Source of the DNA: B16-G9 sp964400655
GTDB lineage: Bacteria > Bacteroidota > Bacteroidia > Bacteroidales > F082
Direction: 5' to 3'
NCBI GenBank assembly: GCA_964400655.1
Contig: CAYNVN010000082.1
Span: forward strand, 1 to 24,552
Length of the DNA stretch: 24,552 nucleotides
Below are positions 7,212 through 14,912 of the stretch, in pieces. Below the pieces are notes generated by a model. The model did not search any database. It saw only the letters and a list, made by a program, of their open reading frames with translations, and was not told where the DNA came from. Made by a program: the position numbers and the translations under genes. Position 1 is the stretch's first letter. Every line of letters begins with the position of its first letter.

Positions 7212-8294
7212 ATGAAAATCATAGATATCTATATCATTAAAAAGTTCCTCGGTACTTTTTTCTATGCTATTTCGTTGCTTATCATTATTGTTATCATTTT
7301 TGATATTTCCGAAAACATCGACAGCTTTATTAAAAACGAAGCTCCCTTTAAAGCCATTGTTATTGATTACTACCTGAACTTTATTCCCTATTTTATCAAC
7401 TTGTTTATCTATCTTTTTACATTTATATCGGTAATTTTCTTTACCTCAAAAATGGCTTCCGACACCGAAATTATTGCCATTTTAAGCAGCGGCGTAAGCT
7501 TTTGGCGTTTTTTAAAGCCCTACCTGATGGCTTCTGTTTTTTTGGCGGTTATGTCGTTTTATCTTGGTAATTTTCTTATTCCGCGCACCAACCATGCCCG
7601 TCGTATTTTTAAAAATACCTATATGGAGAAGCTGACCAAAGATAACGACAGGAATTTGCACGTACAAATAGAGCCGGGTGTTTTTGTTTATGTTGAATCG
7701 TTCGACAGCAAAGATAAAACCGGCAGAAAATTTACCCTTGAAAAATTTAACAACCAACAACTGGTTTACAAACTGATGGGCGATAAACTGGAGTGGAACG
7801 AAAAAACCGGAAAATGGACCATCAAATCGTGGTTTGAACGAAAATTGGACAGCATCGGTGACAATTATATTTTAACCAAAGGAGATCAGATGGATACGGT
7901 GCTTGCGTTAAAGCCTACCGACCTTTATATGATAAAAGAGGATTTTGAGGAGATGAACTTTTGGGAACTGAATGATTATATAGCCCGCGAAAAAGAAAAA
8001 GGCTCCATCGCCTATAAAAAGTATGAAATTGAAAAATACAAACGGATAGCAGGCCCGGCAGCCATTATCATTTTAACCTTTATCGGAGTGGCACTTTCGA
8101 GCCGTAAGGTACGGGGCGGCATAGGTATGCATCTCGGACTTGGCATTGCCCTTACCTTTTCTTATATTCTGCTTATGCAGCTGTCAACGGTTTTTTCAAC
8201 CATGGGCAACTTATCACCGGCCATTGGGGCATGGATTCCGAACATTATTTACGCAGGAATCGGTATCTATTTACTGCTTAAAGCCCCCAAATAA
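7212..8294 (+). CDS. LptF/LptG (YjgP/YjgQ) family permease
   Basis: A 360-residue membrane protein with the LptF/LptG plan. Three N-terminal membrane helices (about 12-32, 55-78 and 102-125) are followed by a periplasmic beta-rich domain (about 130-265) and three C-terminal helices (281-297, 306-325, 338-356). Start MKIIDIYIIKKFLGTF and the segment FTSKMASDTEIIAILSSG are characteristic. In proteobacteria LptF and LptG with LptB drive lipopolysaccharide from the inner membrane to the Lpt bridge. Bacteroidetes genomes carry several such permeases and I cannot say whether this is the F or G role. The ATPase is not in the window. The next gene begins three bases after its stop, indicating an operon; cotranscription from tgt is also possible. 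Confidence 0.85.
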   Translation: MKIIDIYIIKKFLGTFFYAISLLIIIVIIFDISENIDSFIKNEAPFKAIVIDYYLNFIPYFINLFIYLFTFISVIFFTSKMASDTEIIAILSSGVSFWRFLKPYLMASVFLAVMSFYLGNFLIPRTNHARRIFKNTYMEKLTKDNDRNLHVQIEPGVFVYVESFDSKDKTGRKFTLEKFNNQQLVYKLMGDKLEWNEKTGKWTIKSWFERKLDSIGDNYILTKGDQMDTVLALKPTDLYMIKEDFEEMNFWELNDYIAREKEKGSIAYKKYEIEKYKRIAGPAAIIILTFIGVALSSRKVRGGIGMHLGLGIALTFSYILLMQLSTVFSTMGNLSPAIGAWIPNIIYAGIGIYLLLKAPK

Positions 8295-8297
8295 TTT

Positions 8298-8753
8298 ATG
8301 AACTATAAAGAAAAAGATAGTGCTTCCGGATGGGTAAAACAGAAAATCATTTACGGAAAAAAATATGTCGATTACCGGATGGGTATGGCAGGTGCCGTTG
8401 TGATGGCGGTAATTGTTTTTGGAATTAATATTTACGGTACCGATAATGTTTTGGGTGCTGTTACGGCTGCCCTTAAACAGGGAACCTACACCTTCTTTTT
8501 TGGAGGAGTGATAATGAAGATGAGTGAGCGTATTGCCACCAAAGTACATCACCGTACGGTTGCTTTAATATTGGCATGTTTAATACCGTCGCTGGTTTCA
8601 CTAACATTAACCTTTGGACTTCATAATTTAAAGGGAACACCAAAACCGGTTGAGTCAACCATTCCCACCGCCATATTTGTAATTCCCTCCACTGCCGTTT
8701 GGGGATATAATCGCCGCCGTAAACTTGATAAACAGGAGGAAACCGAAAAATAA
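8298..8753 (+). CDS. Small membrane protein of unknown function
   Basis: A 151-residue protein that I do not recognise. The first 27 residues are charged and cytoplasmic-looking. Hydrophobic segments follow at about 29-47, 65-75 (short, TYTFFFGGVIM), 87-108 and 122-138, and the C-terminus is strongly charged (YNRRRKLDKQEETEK). It starts three bases after the permease stop, so it is very probably co-expressed with the permease. No signal peptide or lipobox is visible. Function in lipid or LPS handling would be guilt by association only. Confidence 0.75.
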   Translation: MNYKEKDSASGWVKQKIIYGKKYVDYRMGMAGAVVMAVIVFGINIYGTDNVLGAVTAALKQGTYTFFFGGVIMKMSERIATKVHHRTVALILACLIPSLVSLTLTFGLHNLKGTPKPVESTIPTAIFVIPSTAVWGYNRRRKLDKQEETEK

Positions 8754-8792
8754 CCGGATTATTTTCTTCACAACAAGGTTGCAGGCTTTAAG

Positions 8793-9722
8793 CTATCCTT
8801 TTTCAAAATATTTCATTCTTACTTCGCCTCCCTCTTTGTTGTACATCATTATAAAAAGCCATACCGCCATAAGCAGGCTGCCGATAATGTAAACCATGTT
8901 TTGGGTGTTGCCGAAATCATCCATCGAAACCTTTAAAAAGCCGTTGTAATGCAGGTAAAAAACCATTACGGACGAGGCGTTGTTAACAAAATGCAACCAT
9001 ACCGATGTCCATAACGAACCGGTAATAACAAAGGCATATCCCAGCATCAACCCCAGAAAAAAGCGGGGCAGGAAACCCAAAAACTGAAGATGAAATGCAC
9101 TGAACAGAAAAGCCGTAATGATAACGCCAAGATGCACATTTTTAACCATTGCCGTAAAAAGCCGCTGAACAATACCCCTGAACAGCATCTCTTCGCCAAT
9201 GGCGGGGATTACGGCCATTACAAGCAGGTTAACAACAAGCCTGCCTGCTGATTTGGTTTTTAAAAATGCTTCGGTTAGTTCGCGTGCCTGCAACTCTTTC
9301 ATGCGTATCCAGTCGTCGATGGCAGGGGAGAGATGAAGCCCGTTGTTAAGCTCACTCAGATAATTAATAAAAGGGAGAACGGCATAAACGGCAAGGGTTA
9401 CTATCAGCAGGCTTACCGCCGAAGATTTTTTATTCAGTTTGAGATAACTCCATGGCGAACTGCTAACGAAGAATCCGTAAACCAACGCCGGAAAAATAAA
9501 AACCCCCAACTGACTCATAAACTGAAAAAAGAGGGCGAACTTTAACGCTTTGCCTTCGGGGGTTGAAATGAGTGCGGCAAGCCGGGTTAAATCAACATTG
9601 AGGTACCATTTGCCCGCCAGTAAACCCGTTAGCGAAAAAACAATACCGAACAATAACACCAGCCCCAACAGCAAAAGCAACTTTCCTGCGGGTTTGATAT
9701 TTGCAAAAACAGGATTTTTCAT
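8793..9722 (-). CDS. CPBP-family intramembrane glutamic endopeptidase
   Basis: A 309-residue integral membrane protein with about eight hydrophobic segments. The CPBP (Rce1/Abi) motifs are complete: GEEMLFRG with E177, E178 and R182 in the EExxxR arrangement, FSAFH ending at H211, and HFVNN (H244 to N248). These are the catalytic glutamate and histidine/asparagine residues of the Rce1-type protease fold. Substrates of bacterial members are mostly unknown; proposed roles include bacteriocin immunity and peptide maturation. It lies 52 bases downstream of nfo on the same strand, has no obvious promoter of its own, and may be read from nfo. It converges with the preceding plus-strand operon. Confidence 0.9.
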   Translation of the reverse strand: MKNPVFANIKPAGKLLLLLGLVLLFGIVFSLTGLLAGKWYLNVDLTRLAALISTPEGKALKFALFFQFMSQLGVFIFPALVYGFFVSSSPWSYLKLNKKSSAVSLLIVTLAVYAVLPFINYLSELNNGLHLSPAIDDWIRMKELQARELTEAFLKTKSAGRLVVNLLVMAVIPAIGEEMLFRGIVQRLFTAMVKNVHLGVIITAFLFSAFHLQFLGFLPRFFLGLMLGYAFVITGSLWTSVWLHFVNNASSVMVFYLHYNGFLKVSMDDFGNTQNMVYIIGSLLMAVWLFIMMYNKEGGEVRMKYFEKG

Positions 9723-9774
9723 AAATGTTTTCTGTAAAGATGCTGTTTAATAACCGGCAACGGTTTGTTAATAA

Positions 9775-10617
9775 TTATTGTTCAAAACTGTAAAGCAGTT
9801 CAATCTCGGCGGCCCACAAACTATCGTCGGGGGTTTCAAGAATAAGCGGCATATCGTCAAACCTCGGGTCGTTCATAATCCTCCGGAATAATTCTTCGCC
9901 GATAAAGCCCTGCCCGATGTTGTGATGCCGGTCCACCCGCGTGCCAAGCTCTTTTTTCGAGTCGTTAAGGTGCATACCTTTTAAATATTCAAATCCCACA
10001 ACCGAATCAAACATATCAAAAGTATGTTTGTATCCGGCTTCGGTTTTTATATCATACCCCGAGGTGTAGGTGTGGCAGGTGTCAATACAAACGCCCACGC
10101 GGCTTTTGTCTTCAACAAGATTGATAATGTAGGCCAGATGATCGAACCTGAAACCGAGGTTTGAACCCTGTCCCGCCGTATTTTCGATAACCGCCGTTAC
10201 CCCTTTGGTTTTATCCAGGGCAAGGTTAATCGACTCGGCAATGGTGTTTAAACATTGTTCTTCCGATATTTTTTTAAGATGTGATCCCGGATGAAAATTC
10301 AGCCTGTCAAGTCCCAGCTGTTCACATCGTTGCATTTCGTCCAAAAAAGCGGTTCTCGATTTTTCCAGCGCCACCGGGTCGGGATGCCCCAGATTGATCA
10401 GGTAACTATCGTGCGGCAAAATCTGAAAAGGTTTGTATCCGTATTTTTCGCAATTCTCTTTAAACAGGTTAATATTTTTTTCGGTAAGGGGTTTGCTAAA
10501 CCACTGACGTTGGTTTTTAGTAAACAAAGCAAATGCTTTGGCTCCTATTTTGTGAGCATTAACGGGGGCGTTTTCCACTCCGCCCGAAGCACTTACGTGG
10601 GCACCTACATATTTCAT
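9775..10617 (-). CDS. nfo: Deoxyribonuclease IV (AP endonuclease)
   Basis: Endonuclease IV cleaves the backbone 5' of abasic sites in base-excision repair. With the ATG at 10617 the protein has 280 residues. All nine E. coli Nfo zinc ligands are present at the same numbers: H69, H109, E145, D179, H182, H216, D229, H231 and E261. The start MKYVGAHVSASGG is the canonical N-terminus. An 11-codon upstream extension to 10650 is rejected because it would begin upstream of the -7 element at 10640-10647. It is divergent from the small-protein gene at 10753 and may lead into the CPBP protease gene. Confidence 0.96.
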   Translation of the reverse strand: MKYVGAHVSASGGVENAPVNAHKIGAKAFALFTKNQRQWFSKPLTEKNINLFKENCEKYGYKPFQILPHDSYLINLGHPDPVALEKSRTAFLDEMQRCEQLGLDRLNFHPGSHLKKISEEQCLNTIAESINLALDKTKGVTAVIENTAGQGSNLGFRFDHLAYIINLVEDKSRVGVCIDTCHTYTSGYDIKTEAGYKHTFDMFDSVVGFEYLKGMHLNDSKKELGTRVDRHHNIGQGFIGEELFRRIMNDPRFDDMPLILETPDDSLWAAEIELLYSFEQ

Positions 10618-10639
10618 GGATCGAACTTTTAATATGGAG

Positions 10640-10647
10640 CAAAGGTA
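10640..10647 (-). promoter_or_regulatory. -7 promoter element of nfo
   Basis: Reads TACCTTTG on the minus strand, a full TAnnTTTG match, 23 bases ahead of the nfo ATG. There is no convincing -33 box. Its position supports the shorter nfo start. Confidence 0.5.
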
Positions 10648-10736
10648 CAAAAGTTTGCAGAAGGTAATAGCTGCCTTTTAGAGTGCCGTAAGAAGTTAAA
10701 AAAAACTAAACCCCTGCTTGTAAGATTAAATATTTG

Positions 10737-10744
10737 TATTTTTG
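10737..10744 (+). promoter_or_regulatory. -7 promoter element with almost no leader
   Basis: TATTTTTG is a full consensus match. A CTG lies 20 bases upstream in the -33 position. The ATG at 10753 follows only eight bases after the box, so a start at the usual distance would give a leader of two to four bases. Confidence 0.5.
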
Positions 10745-10752
10745 CAGCCACT

Positions 10753-11172
10753 ATGGAAGACGAAAAATTCAGACAGGAATTGGACGAGCTTTTTAAGCTG
10801 TTTAACAAGTTGATGTCGAGAAGCGATATTGATAGCGTGCCGGGTGTAAACAAATTTATGTTCCAGCAGTTCAGGATGTTTTTTGCCAACTACGAAACCA
10901 TGAAAGATGATATTGCGCAACAACTTCAGGGACAATTTGGCGATTCGGTAAAAGATATGGTACATCAACTGGTTTTGCAACTTAGAAACGAAGTGGGTGA
11001 AGATGAGATAACAGAGCCTGACACTTCGGTAAATATTGATGTTTCACCGGCTACCCCCTCCGGAAAAACCGAAACACTGGAAGAACTTGACGAGTTGCTG
11101 AAAAATCCCAACCTTACCGACGAAGAGATTGACAACTTACTCGACAGACGCTCAAAACTGGCAAACGGTTAA
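10753..11172 (+). CDS. Small acidic helical protein of unknown function
   Basis: A 139-residue protein that I do not recognise. It is predicted largely alpha-helical and amphipathic: residues 1-95 are helix-rich with many D, E, Q and F. A proline/threonine-rich acidic linker (about 95-112) follows, then a helical C-terminus with TLEELDELLKNPNLTDEEID. There is no signal peptide, membrane segment or cysteine, so it is cytoplasmic. The promoter box ends eight bases before the ATG, implying a nearly leaderless message. The thioredoxin-like gene begins five bases after its stop, so the two form an operon. Confidence 0.75.
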   Translation: MEDEKFRQELDELFKLFNKLMSRSDIDSVPGVNKFMFQQFRMFFANYETMKDDIAQQLQGQFGDSVKDMVHQLVLQLRNEVGEDEITEPDTSVNIDVSPATPSGKTETLEELDELLKNPNLTDEEIDNLLDRRSKLANG

Positions 11173-11177
11173 AGCTG

Positions 11178-11789
11178 ATGAACTGTACTAAACCCGCTTT
11201 TGTTTGCAACTACTTTAAAAAGAAAAAACCACTCACTATTTTTTTCGATTTGGTTTTCGTGGTGTTGATTGCACTGCTGATTTATCCCGGCACAAGAAAA
11301 GATGTTGCCGCTTTTTTTATCCGCCTTACTTCGTTACCCCCTTCAACGCTCGACAACAACGAGCAATTTGTTATTAGCAAGCAAAGTAAAAACTGGAAAG
11401 TTTACGACATGTCGGCCAAAACCATATCGTTAAACGAGTTGAACAACAACAAACCTGTTTTTGTCAACATCTGGGCTACATGGTGTCCGCCCTGCATCGC
11501 CGAACTGCCGGCCATTATGGAGCTTTACAACGAGTATGGCGACAAAGTCAGTTTTGTTTTGGCAACCGGCGAATCGCCCGAAAAAGTAAAAGCTTTTCTG
11601 TTAAAAAATAATTACAACAATTCGCCGTTCTATTTTTACCGTAATTTGCCCGTAGAATTTCAAACGGAAAGCATTCCCACAACGTTTATTGTTGACAAAA
11701 GCGGAAAAGTGGTGCTGGTTAAAAAGGGGGCGGCGCGGTGGAATTCGGGTAAAATTAAGGAGTTGCTCAACAGTTTGCTGCAACATTAA
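11178..11789 (+). CDS. Membrane-anchored TlpA-like thioredoxin
   Basis: A 203-residue protein with one membrane anchor (about residues 20-37) after a lysine-rich start, then a periplasmic thioredoxin fold. The active site WCPPC is at residues 102-106 (C103, C106), preceded by FVNIWAT, and the cis-proline lies in ESIPTTFIVD. TlpA/ResA-type proteins reduce or isomerise disulfides outside the cytoplasm, for example in cytochrome c or cell-envelope protein maturation; the partner is unknown here. It follows the small protein gene by five bases, and the beta-barrel gene with its own promoter comes next. Confidence 0.88.
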   Translation: MNCTKPAFVCNYFKKKKPLTIFFDLVFVVLIALLIYPGTRKDVAAFFIRLTSLPPSTLDNNEQFVISKQSKNWKVYDMSAKTISLNELNNNKPVFVNIWATWCPPCIAELPAIMELYNEYGDKVSFVLATGESPEKVKAFLLKNNYNNSPFYFYRNLPVEFQTESIPTTFIVDKSGKVVLVKKGAARWNSGKIKELLNSLLQH

Positions 11790-11802
11790 AATATTATCTT
11801 TG
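11774..11802 (+). promoter_or_regulatory. Promoter of the beta-barrel gene
   Basis: TTTG (11774-11777), inside the end of the thioredoxin gene, and TATCTTTG (11795-11802) are separated by 17 bases, slightly short of the usual 19-20. The -7 box is a full match 24 bases ahead of the ATG. Confidence 0.5.
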
Positions 11803-11826
11803 CAAGGTTAAATAAACGATAGTAAT

Positions 11827-12498
11827 ATGAAACGAAATATATTTTTATTTGCTTTACTGGTTCTGTTCTCTCTTCAGGGGGTGGATGCACAGATTATCAG
11901 CGATAATGCCAAAAGAAAAGTTACGGTTGGTGCCGATATATTTACAGATTTCTGGATGAATCAGCCTGCCAAAATGGAAACCCGAACCGTCAATCAGGGG
12001 GTAAATGTTTTTATGCAGTACAATTTTGAACTTAATGATAAAGGTACGGTCGCATTTGGTGTAGGCCCCGGAATATCCAGTCATAACCTTTATTCCAATT
12101 CCACAATTCAGGATATTAAGGGGGATTCAATCATTTTTAAGCCCATTGCACAAAACTATCGCCGAAGCAAAGTGAATGTTGTATATTTTTATTTTCCAAT
12201 GGATGTGAAGTTTCGCTTTAAAAACGATATGAAACTGACCATTGGATTTAACTTTGGATTTACCATCGACAGCAAGCAAAAGTATTATGGCGACCGCCCT
12301 TCGGATAACAAAAGGGTAATGGTTAAAGAGAAAAAAATCGAACATCTCGATAAATATACTTACGGCCCCACGTTTCGTTTCGGGTGGAAGTATATCACGG
12401 TTTTCGGAGCTTATCAAATCAACGGTATTTTTGAAAAAGGATACGGAACCGATAACCTGAACCCTGTTTCGGTGGGTATTACACTTACCCCGTTCTAA
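11827..12498 (+). CDS. PorT-like outer-membrane beta-barrel protein
   Basis: A 223-residue exported protein: signal peptide at residues 1-22 (MKRNIFLFALLVLFSLQGVDAQ region, split here only to show the hydrophobic core), then alternating amphipathic strands rich in F and Y, such as VYFYFPMDVKFRFKND and LTIGFNFGFTID. It ends with SVGITLTPF, the terminal phenylalanine typical of outer-membrane barrels inserted by BamA. The size suggests about eight strands. It is in the broad outer-membrane beta-barrel (PorT/OmpW-like) group, but I cannot assign it to PorT of the secretion system. It is the last gene before a 420-base non-coding stretch. Confidence 0.75.
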   Translation: MKRNIFLFALLVLFSLQGVDAQIISDNAKRKVTVGADIFTDFWMNQPAKMETRTVNQGVNVFMQYNFELNDKGTVAFGVGPGISSHNLYSNSTIQDIKGDSIIFKPIAQNYRRSKVNVVYFYFPMDVKFRFKNDMKLTIGFNFGFTIDSKQKYYGDRPSDNKRVMVKEKKIEHLDKYTYGPTFRFGWKYITVFGAYQINGIFEKGYGTDNLNPVSVGITLTPF

Positions 12499-12657
12499 TT
12501 TTTGCCTACTCTTTTTTTTCACAACCACAATTATCCAAAATTCCCCGACAACGTACTCTGTTTTTAAAATTTGCTTTAAATACCCCTCACGCTAAAACCG
12601 TTGAATCGTCCTGAAATTTGTTGACTTTTGGAGTCAACCTTAAACATCCGTCAGGCC

Positions 12658-12699
12658 AAATCAAAAATCATAAATCATAAATCAAAAATCATAAATCAA
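12658..12699. repeat. Six tandem heptamers AAATCA[A/T]
   Basis: Six head-to-tail copies of a 7-base unit, three ending in A and three in T (order A, T, T, A, T, A), covering 42 bases exactly. This is a simple-sequence repeat able to vary in copy number by slippage. It lies far from the antiporter promoter region. Confidence 0.9.
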
Positions 12700-12700
12700 A

Positions 12701-12752
12701 AGTGCCTAAAGTGCACTAAAATGTGGAGTGCCTAAAGTGCGCTAAAGTTTGG
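12701..12752. repeat. Two tandem 26-base repeats
   Basis: AGTGCCTAAAGTGC begins each of two adjacent 26-base units (12701-12726 and 12727-12752), which match at 23 of 26 positions. Each unit itself contains two shorter AGTGC-CTAA-like halves, so the ancestor may have been a 9-10 base unit. Confidence 0.85.
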
Positions 12753-12819
12753 CGTTTAGCGTTCGGACAGGTTTCGGGTTCGCTTCCCTCGGGATGACGC
12801 TGGGGCTTGCTGGAGGGGT

Positions 12820-12854
12820 AACCAGCAACCAGCAACCAGCAACAAGCAACAAGT
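12820..12854. repeat. Five tandem heptamers AACCAGC / AACAAGC
   Basis: Three perfect copies of AACCAGC (12820-12840) are followed by AACAAGC and an imperfect AACAAGT. The unit length equals that of the upstream AAATCA[A/T] array, but the sequence is unrelated. Confidence 0.9.
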
Positions 12855-12919
12855 TAAACTTTTGTAACATATGTTGATTTTTTTCATATCTTCATCCTCG
12901 AAAAAAATCAAACAGGCGG

Positions 12920-14809
12920 ATGCTGTTAAATATTTCATTTCATTTTGATTACTTCCCACTGATGGTGGTAATGGCGGTGGCTTGGTTCACCCCCATGCTG
13001 CTTTCGTGGATTAATATGCGCAGAATACCCTCGGTAATTGTCGAAATTATTCTGGGGTTTATCATAGCACGCTATTTTGTTGAGTTTGACGGTACCAGTC
13101 TGGAAATATTGAGGTTTTTGGCCCTGTCGGGATTTGTTTTCCTGATGTTTTTAAGTGGTTTGGAGATTGATATCGATCAAATGATTGCTTCACTACCTCG
13201 TAAAATACCCGGTATTTCATCATATTTAAGCAATCCGCTTTTAATAGGAATTTCCCATTTTATCCTGGCTCTTATTTTATCTTACATTGCGGCATGGCTG
13301 CTTTCGGGAATGACCGATATAGGCAACGTATGGTATTTTTCGTTGATTATGGTTACCACTTCGGTGGGCATCATCCTTCCGGTGTTGAAAAACAGAGGAG
13401 AGATTCACAGCCGGTTTGGCCAGATGCTGATAATAGCTGCCGCCGTTGCCGATATATTCAGCATTTTACTCTTCACCTTTACCGCTTCCATATTAAAAAA
13501 CGGGTTTCACTGGGATTTGCTGCTAATTGTAGCTCTTTTCTTTGTTTTTTATCTGTTTTACTTTATTGGAGGAAAGCTAAAGCATATTCCGGTATTAAAA
13601 CGGATTACCTATCAATTGTCTCATGCCGCTTCGCAGATTAACATGCGGAGTATTTTGTTGCTGATTTTAATTTTTGTGGTGATAGCCCAATACATTGGCG
13701 AAGAGGTTATTCTACTTGGAGCATTCCTGAGCGGGCTGTTGCTGTCGGCGTTTATGCACAGGGAACGGTCGCTGGTTATGATTAAGCTGGACGGAATGGG
13801 ATACGGTTTTTTTATTCCTGTTTTTTTTATAATGGTCGGGTATGAGTTCGACCCGACGGCTTTCAGTGAATTTAAAGATTCCCTGTTCATTTTTTTAATA
13901 ACCCTGCTGGTGGTGTTATTTCTTATAAAGCTCATCCCTTCATTGCTTTGGTACCGGTTATTCGGGTTACGGAAGGCCGTGTCGGGCGGGTTTTTAATGT
14001 CATCGCGACTAAGCCTTATTATTGCCGCTTCGGCCATCGGGTTACAACTGGGAGTGATTTCGCCCGGTATCAATGCCGGATTTGTTATGATGGCCGTGGC
14101 CACCTGTTTGTTGTCGCCAACACTATTCAACACGCTGTTGCCCGTTAAACGGCTGGAAGGTTCAAAAACCATCATCATTGGAGGCAGCAGTACTGCGGTT
14201 CTGTTATCACGAAGGATGCACCTGCACGGAAAACAGGTTATTATCGTTGAAAAGGATGAAAAACGCTACAGGGAGATTGTTGATAAAGGGTTGTGGGTAA
14301 AAAAAGGCGACGGCTTTGATAAGAAACTGTATCGTCGGCTAAAACTGAAACCTGATAACTATGTGGTGGTGGAATGCGGATCGGATAAAACCAATATGGC
14401 CGTAAGCAAACTATTGCGGAAAGAGTTTTTACACGAAAAAGTTATTACAAGATCGGGTAGCCTCAAGGTTGAGTTACAGTTAAAACATATAGGGGTGGAA
14501 GCAGTAGATGCAAGAAGAGTAATGGCCACTACCATTGAAAACCTGATTGTACGACCTACCACTTATCATGATTTGGTTGAGTCGTTTGAAAATTTCAGCC
14601 TTGATGAAATTATTGTGGGGAAAAAAGAGATGGACGGCCGTCAGGTTAAAACCATTCCGTTCCATAAAGATGCTATTTTAATGATCATTAAAAGAGGCAA
14701 TGAGTCATACATCCCTCACGGGGAAACCTACCTGCGTAAAGGTGACATTTTACATGTTTTCGGAACGGCAACCGCACTTGAAGATACAAGAAAAAAAGTA
14801 GGCGAATAA
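12920..14809 (+). CDS. CPA2 cation:proton antiporter with TrkA-N/TrkA-C domains
   Basis: A 629-residue Kef/CPA2-type protein. Residues 1-405 form about 12 membrane segments with the family stretches FLSGLEIDID (near 78-87) and FIPVFFIMVGYEFDP (near 297-311). Residue 413 onward is a cytoplasmic TrkA-N (RCK) Rossmann domain starting SKTIIIGGSSTA, with VEKDEKR after the second strand. A TrkA-C domain follows (about 545-629), ending in HGETYLRKGDILHVFGT. It exchanges K+ or Na+ for protons and is probably gated by nucleotide or another ligand at the RCK domain. The glycine motif is GGSSTA rather than a full GxGxxG, so nucleotide binding may be altered. The gene is flanked by non-coding DNA on both sides and appears monocistronic. 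Confidence 0.92.
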   Translation: MLLNISFHFDYFPLMVVMAVAWFTPMLLSWINMRRIPSVIVEIILGFIIARYFVEFDGTSLEILRFLALSGFVFLMFLSGLEIDIDQMIASLPRKIPGISSYLSNPLLIGISHFILALILSYIAAWLLSGMTDIGNVWYFSLIMVTTSVGIILPVLKNRGEIHSRFGQMLIIAAAVADIFSILLFTFTASILKNGFHWDLLLIVALFFVFYLFYFIGGKLKHIPVLKRITYQLSHAASQINMRSILLLILIFVVIAQYIGEEVILLGAFLSGLLLSAFMHRERSLVMIKLDGMGYGFFIPVFFIMVGYEFDPTAFSEFKDSLFIFLITLLVVLFLIKLIPSLLWYRLFGLRKAVSGGFLMSSRLSLIIAASAIGLQLGVISPGINAGFVMMAVATCLLSPTLFNTLLPVKRLEGSKTIIIGGSSTAVLLSRRMHLHGKQVIIVEKDEKRYREIVDKGLWVKKGDGFDKKLYRRLKLKPDNYVVVECGSDKTNMAVSKLLRKEFLHEKVITRSGSLKVELQLKHIGVEAVDARRVMATTIENLIVRPTTYHDLVESFENFSLDEIIVGKKEMDGRQVKTIPFHKDAILMIIKRGNESYIPHGETYLRKGDILHVFGTATALEDTRKKVGE

Positions 14810-14885
14810 TTGAAGATTTTTAAACCCTGTAATATTTTTTCCAAACAAAAACATGTAGATATGTAATTACTTTTGTTTTTCATGC

Positions 14886-14893
14886 TATTTTTG
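14886..14893 (+). promoter_or_regulatory. -7 promoter element of the small four-cysteine protein
   Basis: TATTTTTG matches TAnnTTTG and lies 19 bases ahead of the ATG at 14913. A second full match, TACTTTTG, lies at 14868-14875. A clear -33 box is absent for either, so which box is used cannot be decided by eye. Confidence 0.45.
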
Positions 14894-14912
14894 TCTTTTT
14901 AAACAGATAAAA

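Larger units (their letters stand above)
12499..12919. other. Non-coding stretch with tandem repeats
   Basis: No credible gene. The first 150 bases are AT-rich without clear structure. From 12658 three different tandem repeat families follow closely (listed separately). They are separated by a GC-richer block containing TTCCCTCGGGATGACG at 12784-12799. The last 65 bases hold a 10-base palindrome AACATATGTT (12867-12876), a TTTG at 12861-12864 and a weak TATCTTCA at 12887-12894, which may be the promoter of the antiporter gene. Confidence 0.7.

Noticed and set aside
8754..8792. Terminator between the converging operons
   Set aside because: Only a short AGG/CCT and GCT/AGC interrupted pairing before a T-run; too weak to claim.
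8793..10617. Phage-defence or bacteriocin immunity role for the CPBP protease next to nfo
   Set aside because: CPBP proteins are common and nothing adjacent points to a toxin or defence cluster.
12127..12528. 133-codon minus-strand ORF
   Set aside because: Antisense to the beta-barrel gene, with no recognisable features.
12658..12854. CRISPR array
   Set aside because: Repeat units are 7 or 26 bases in direct contact with no spacers, and there are no cas genes.
12756..12959. 67-codon minus-strand ORF
   Set aside because: It is made of the tandem repeats (LLLVAGCWLPLQQAP) and overlaps the antiporter start; no sign of real coding.
13621..14178. 185-codon minus-strand ORF
   Set aside because: Antisense to the antiporter membrane region; polar composition is the mirror of hydrophobic codons.
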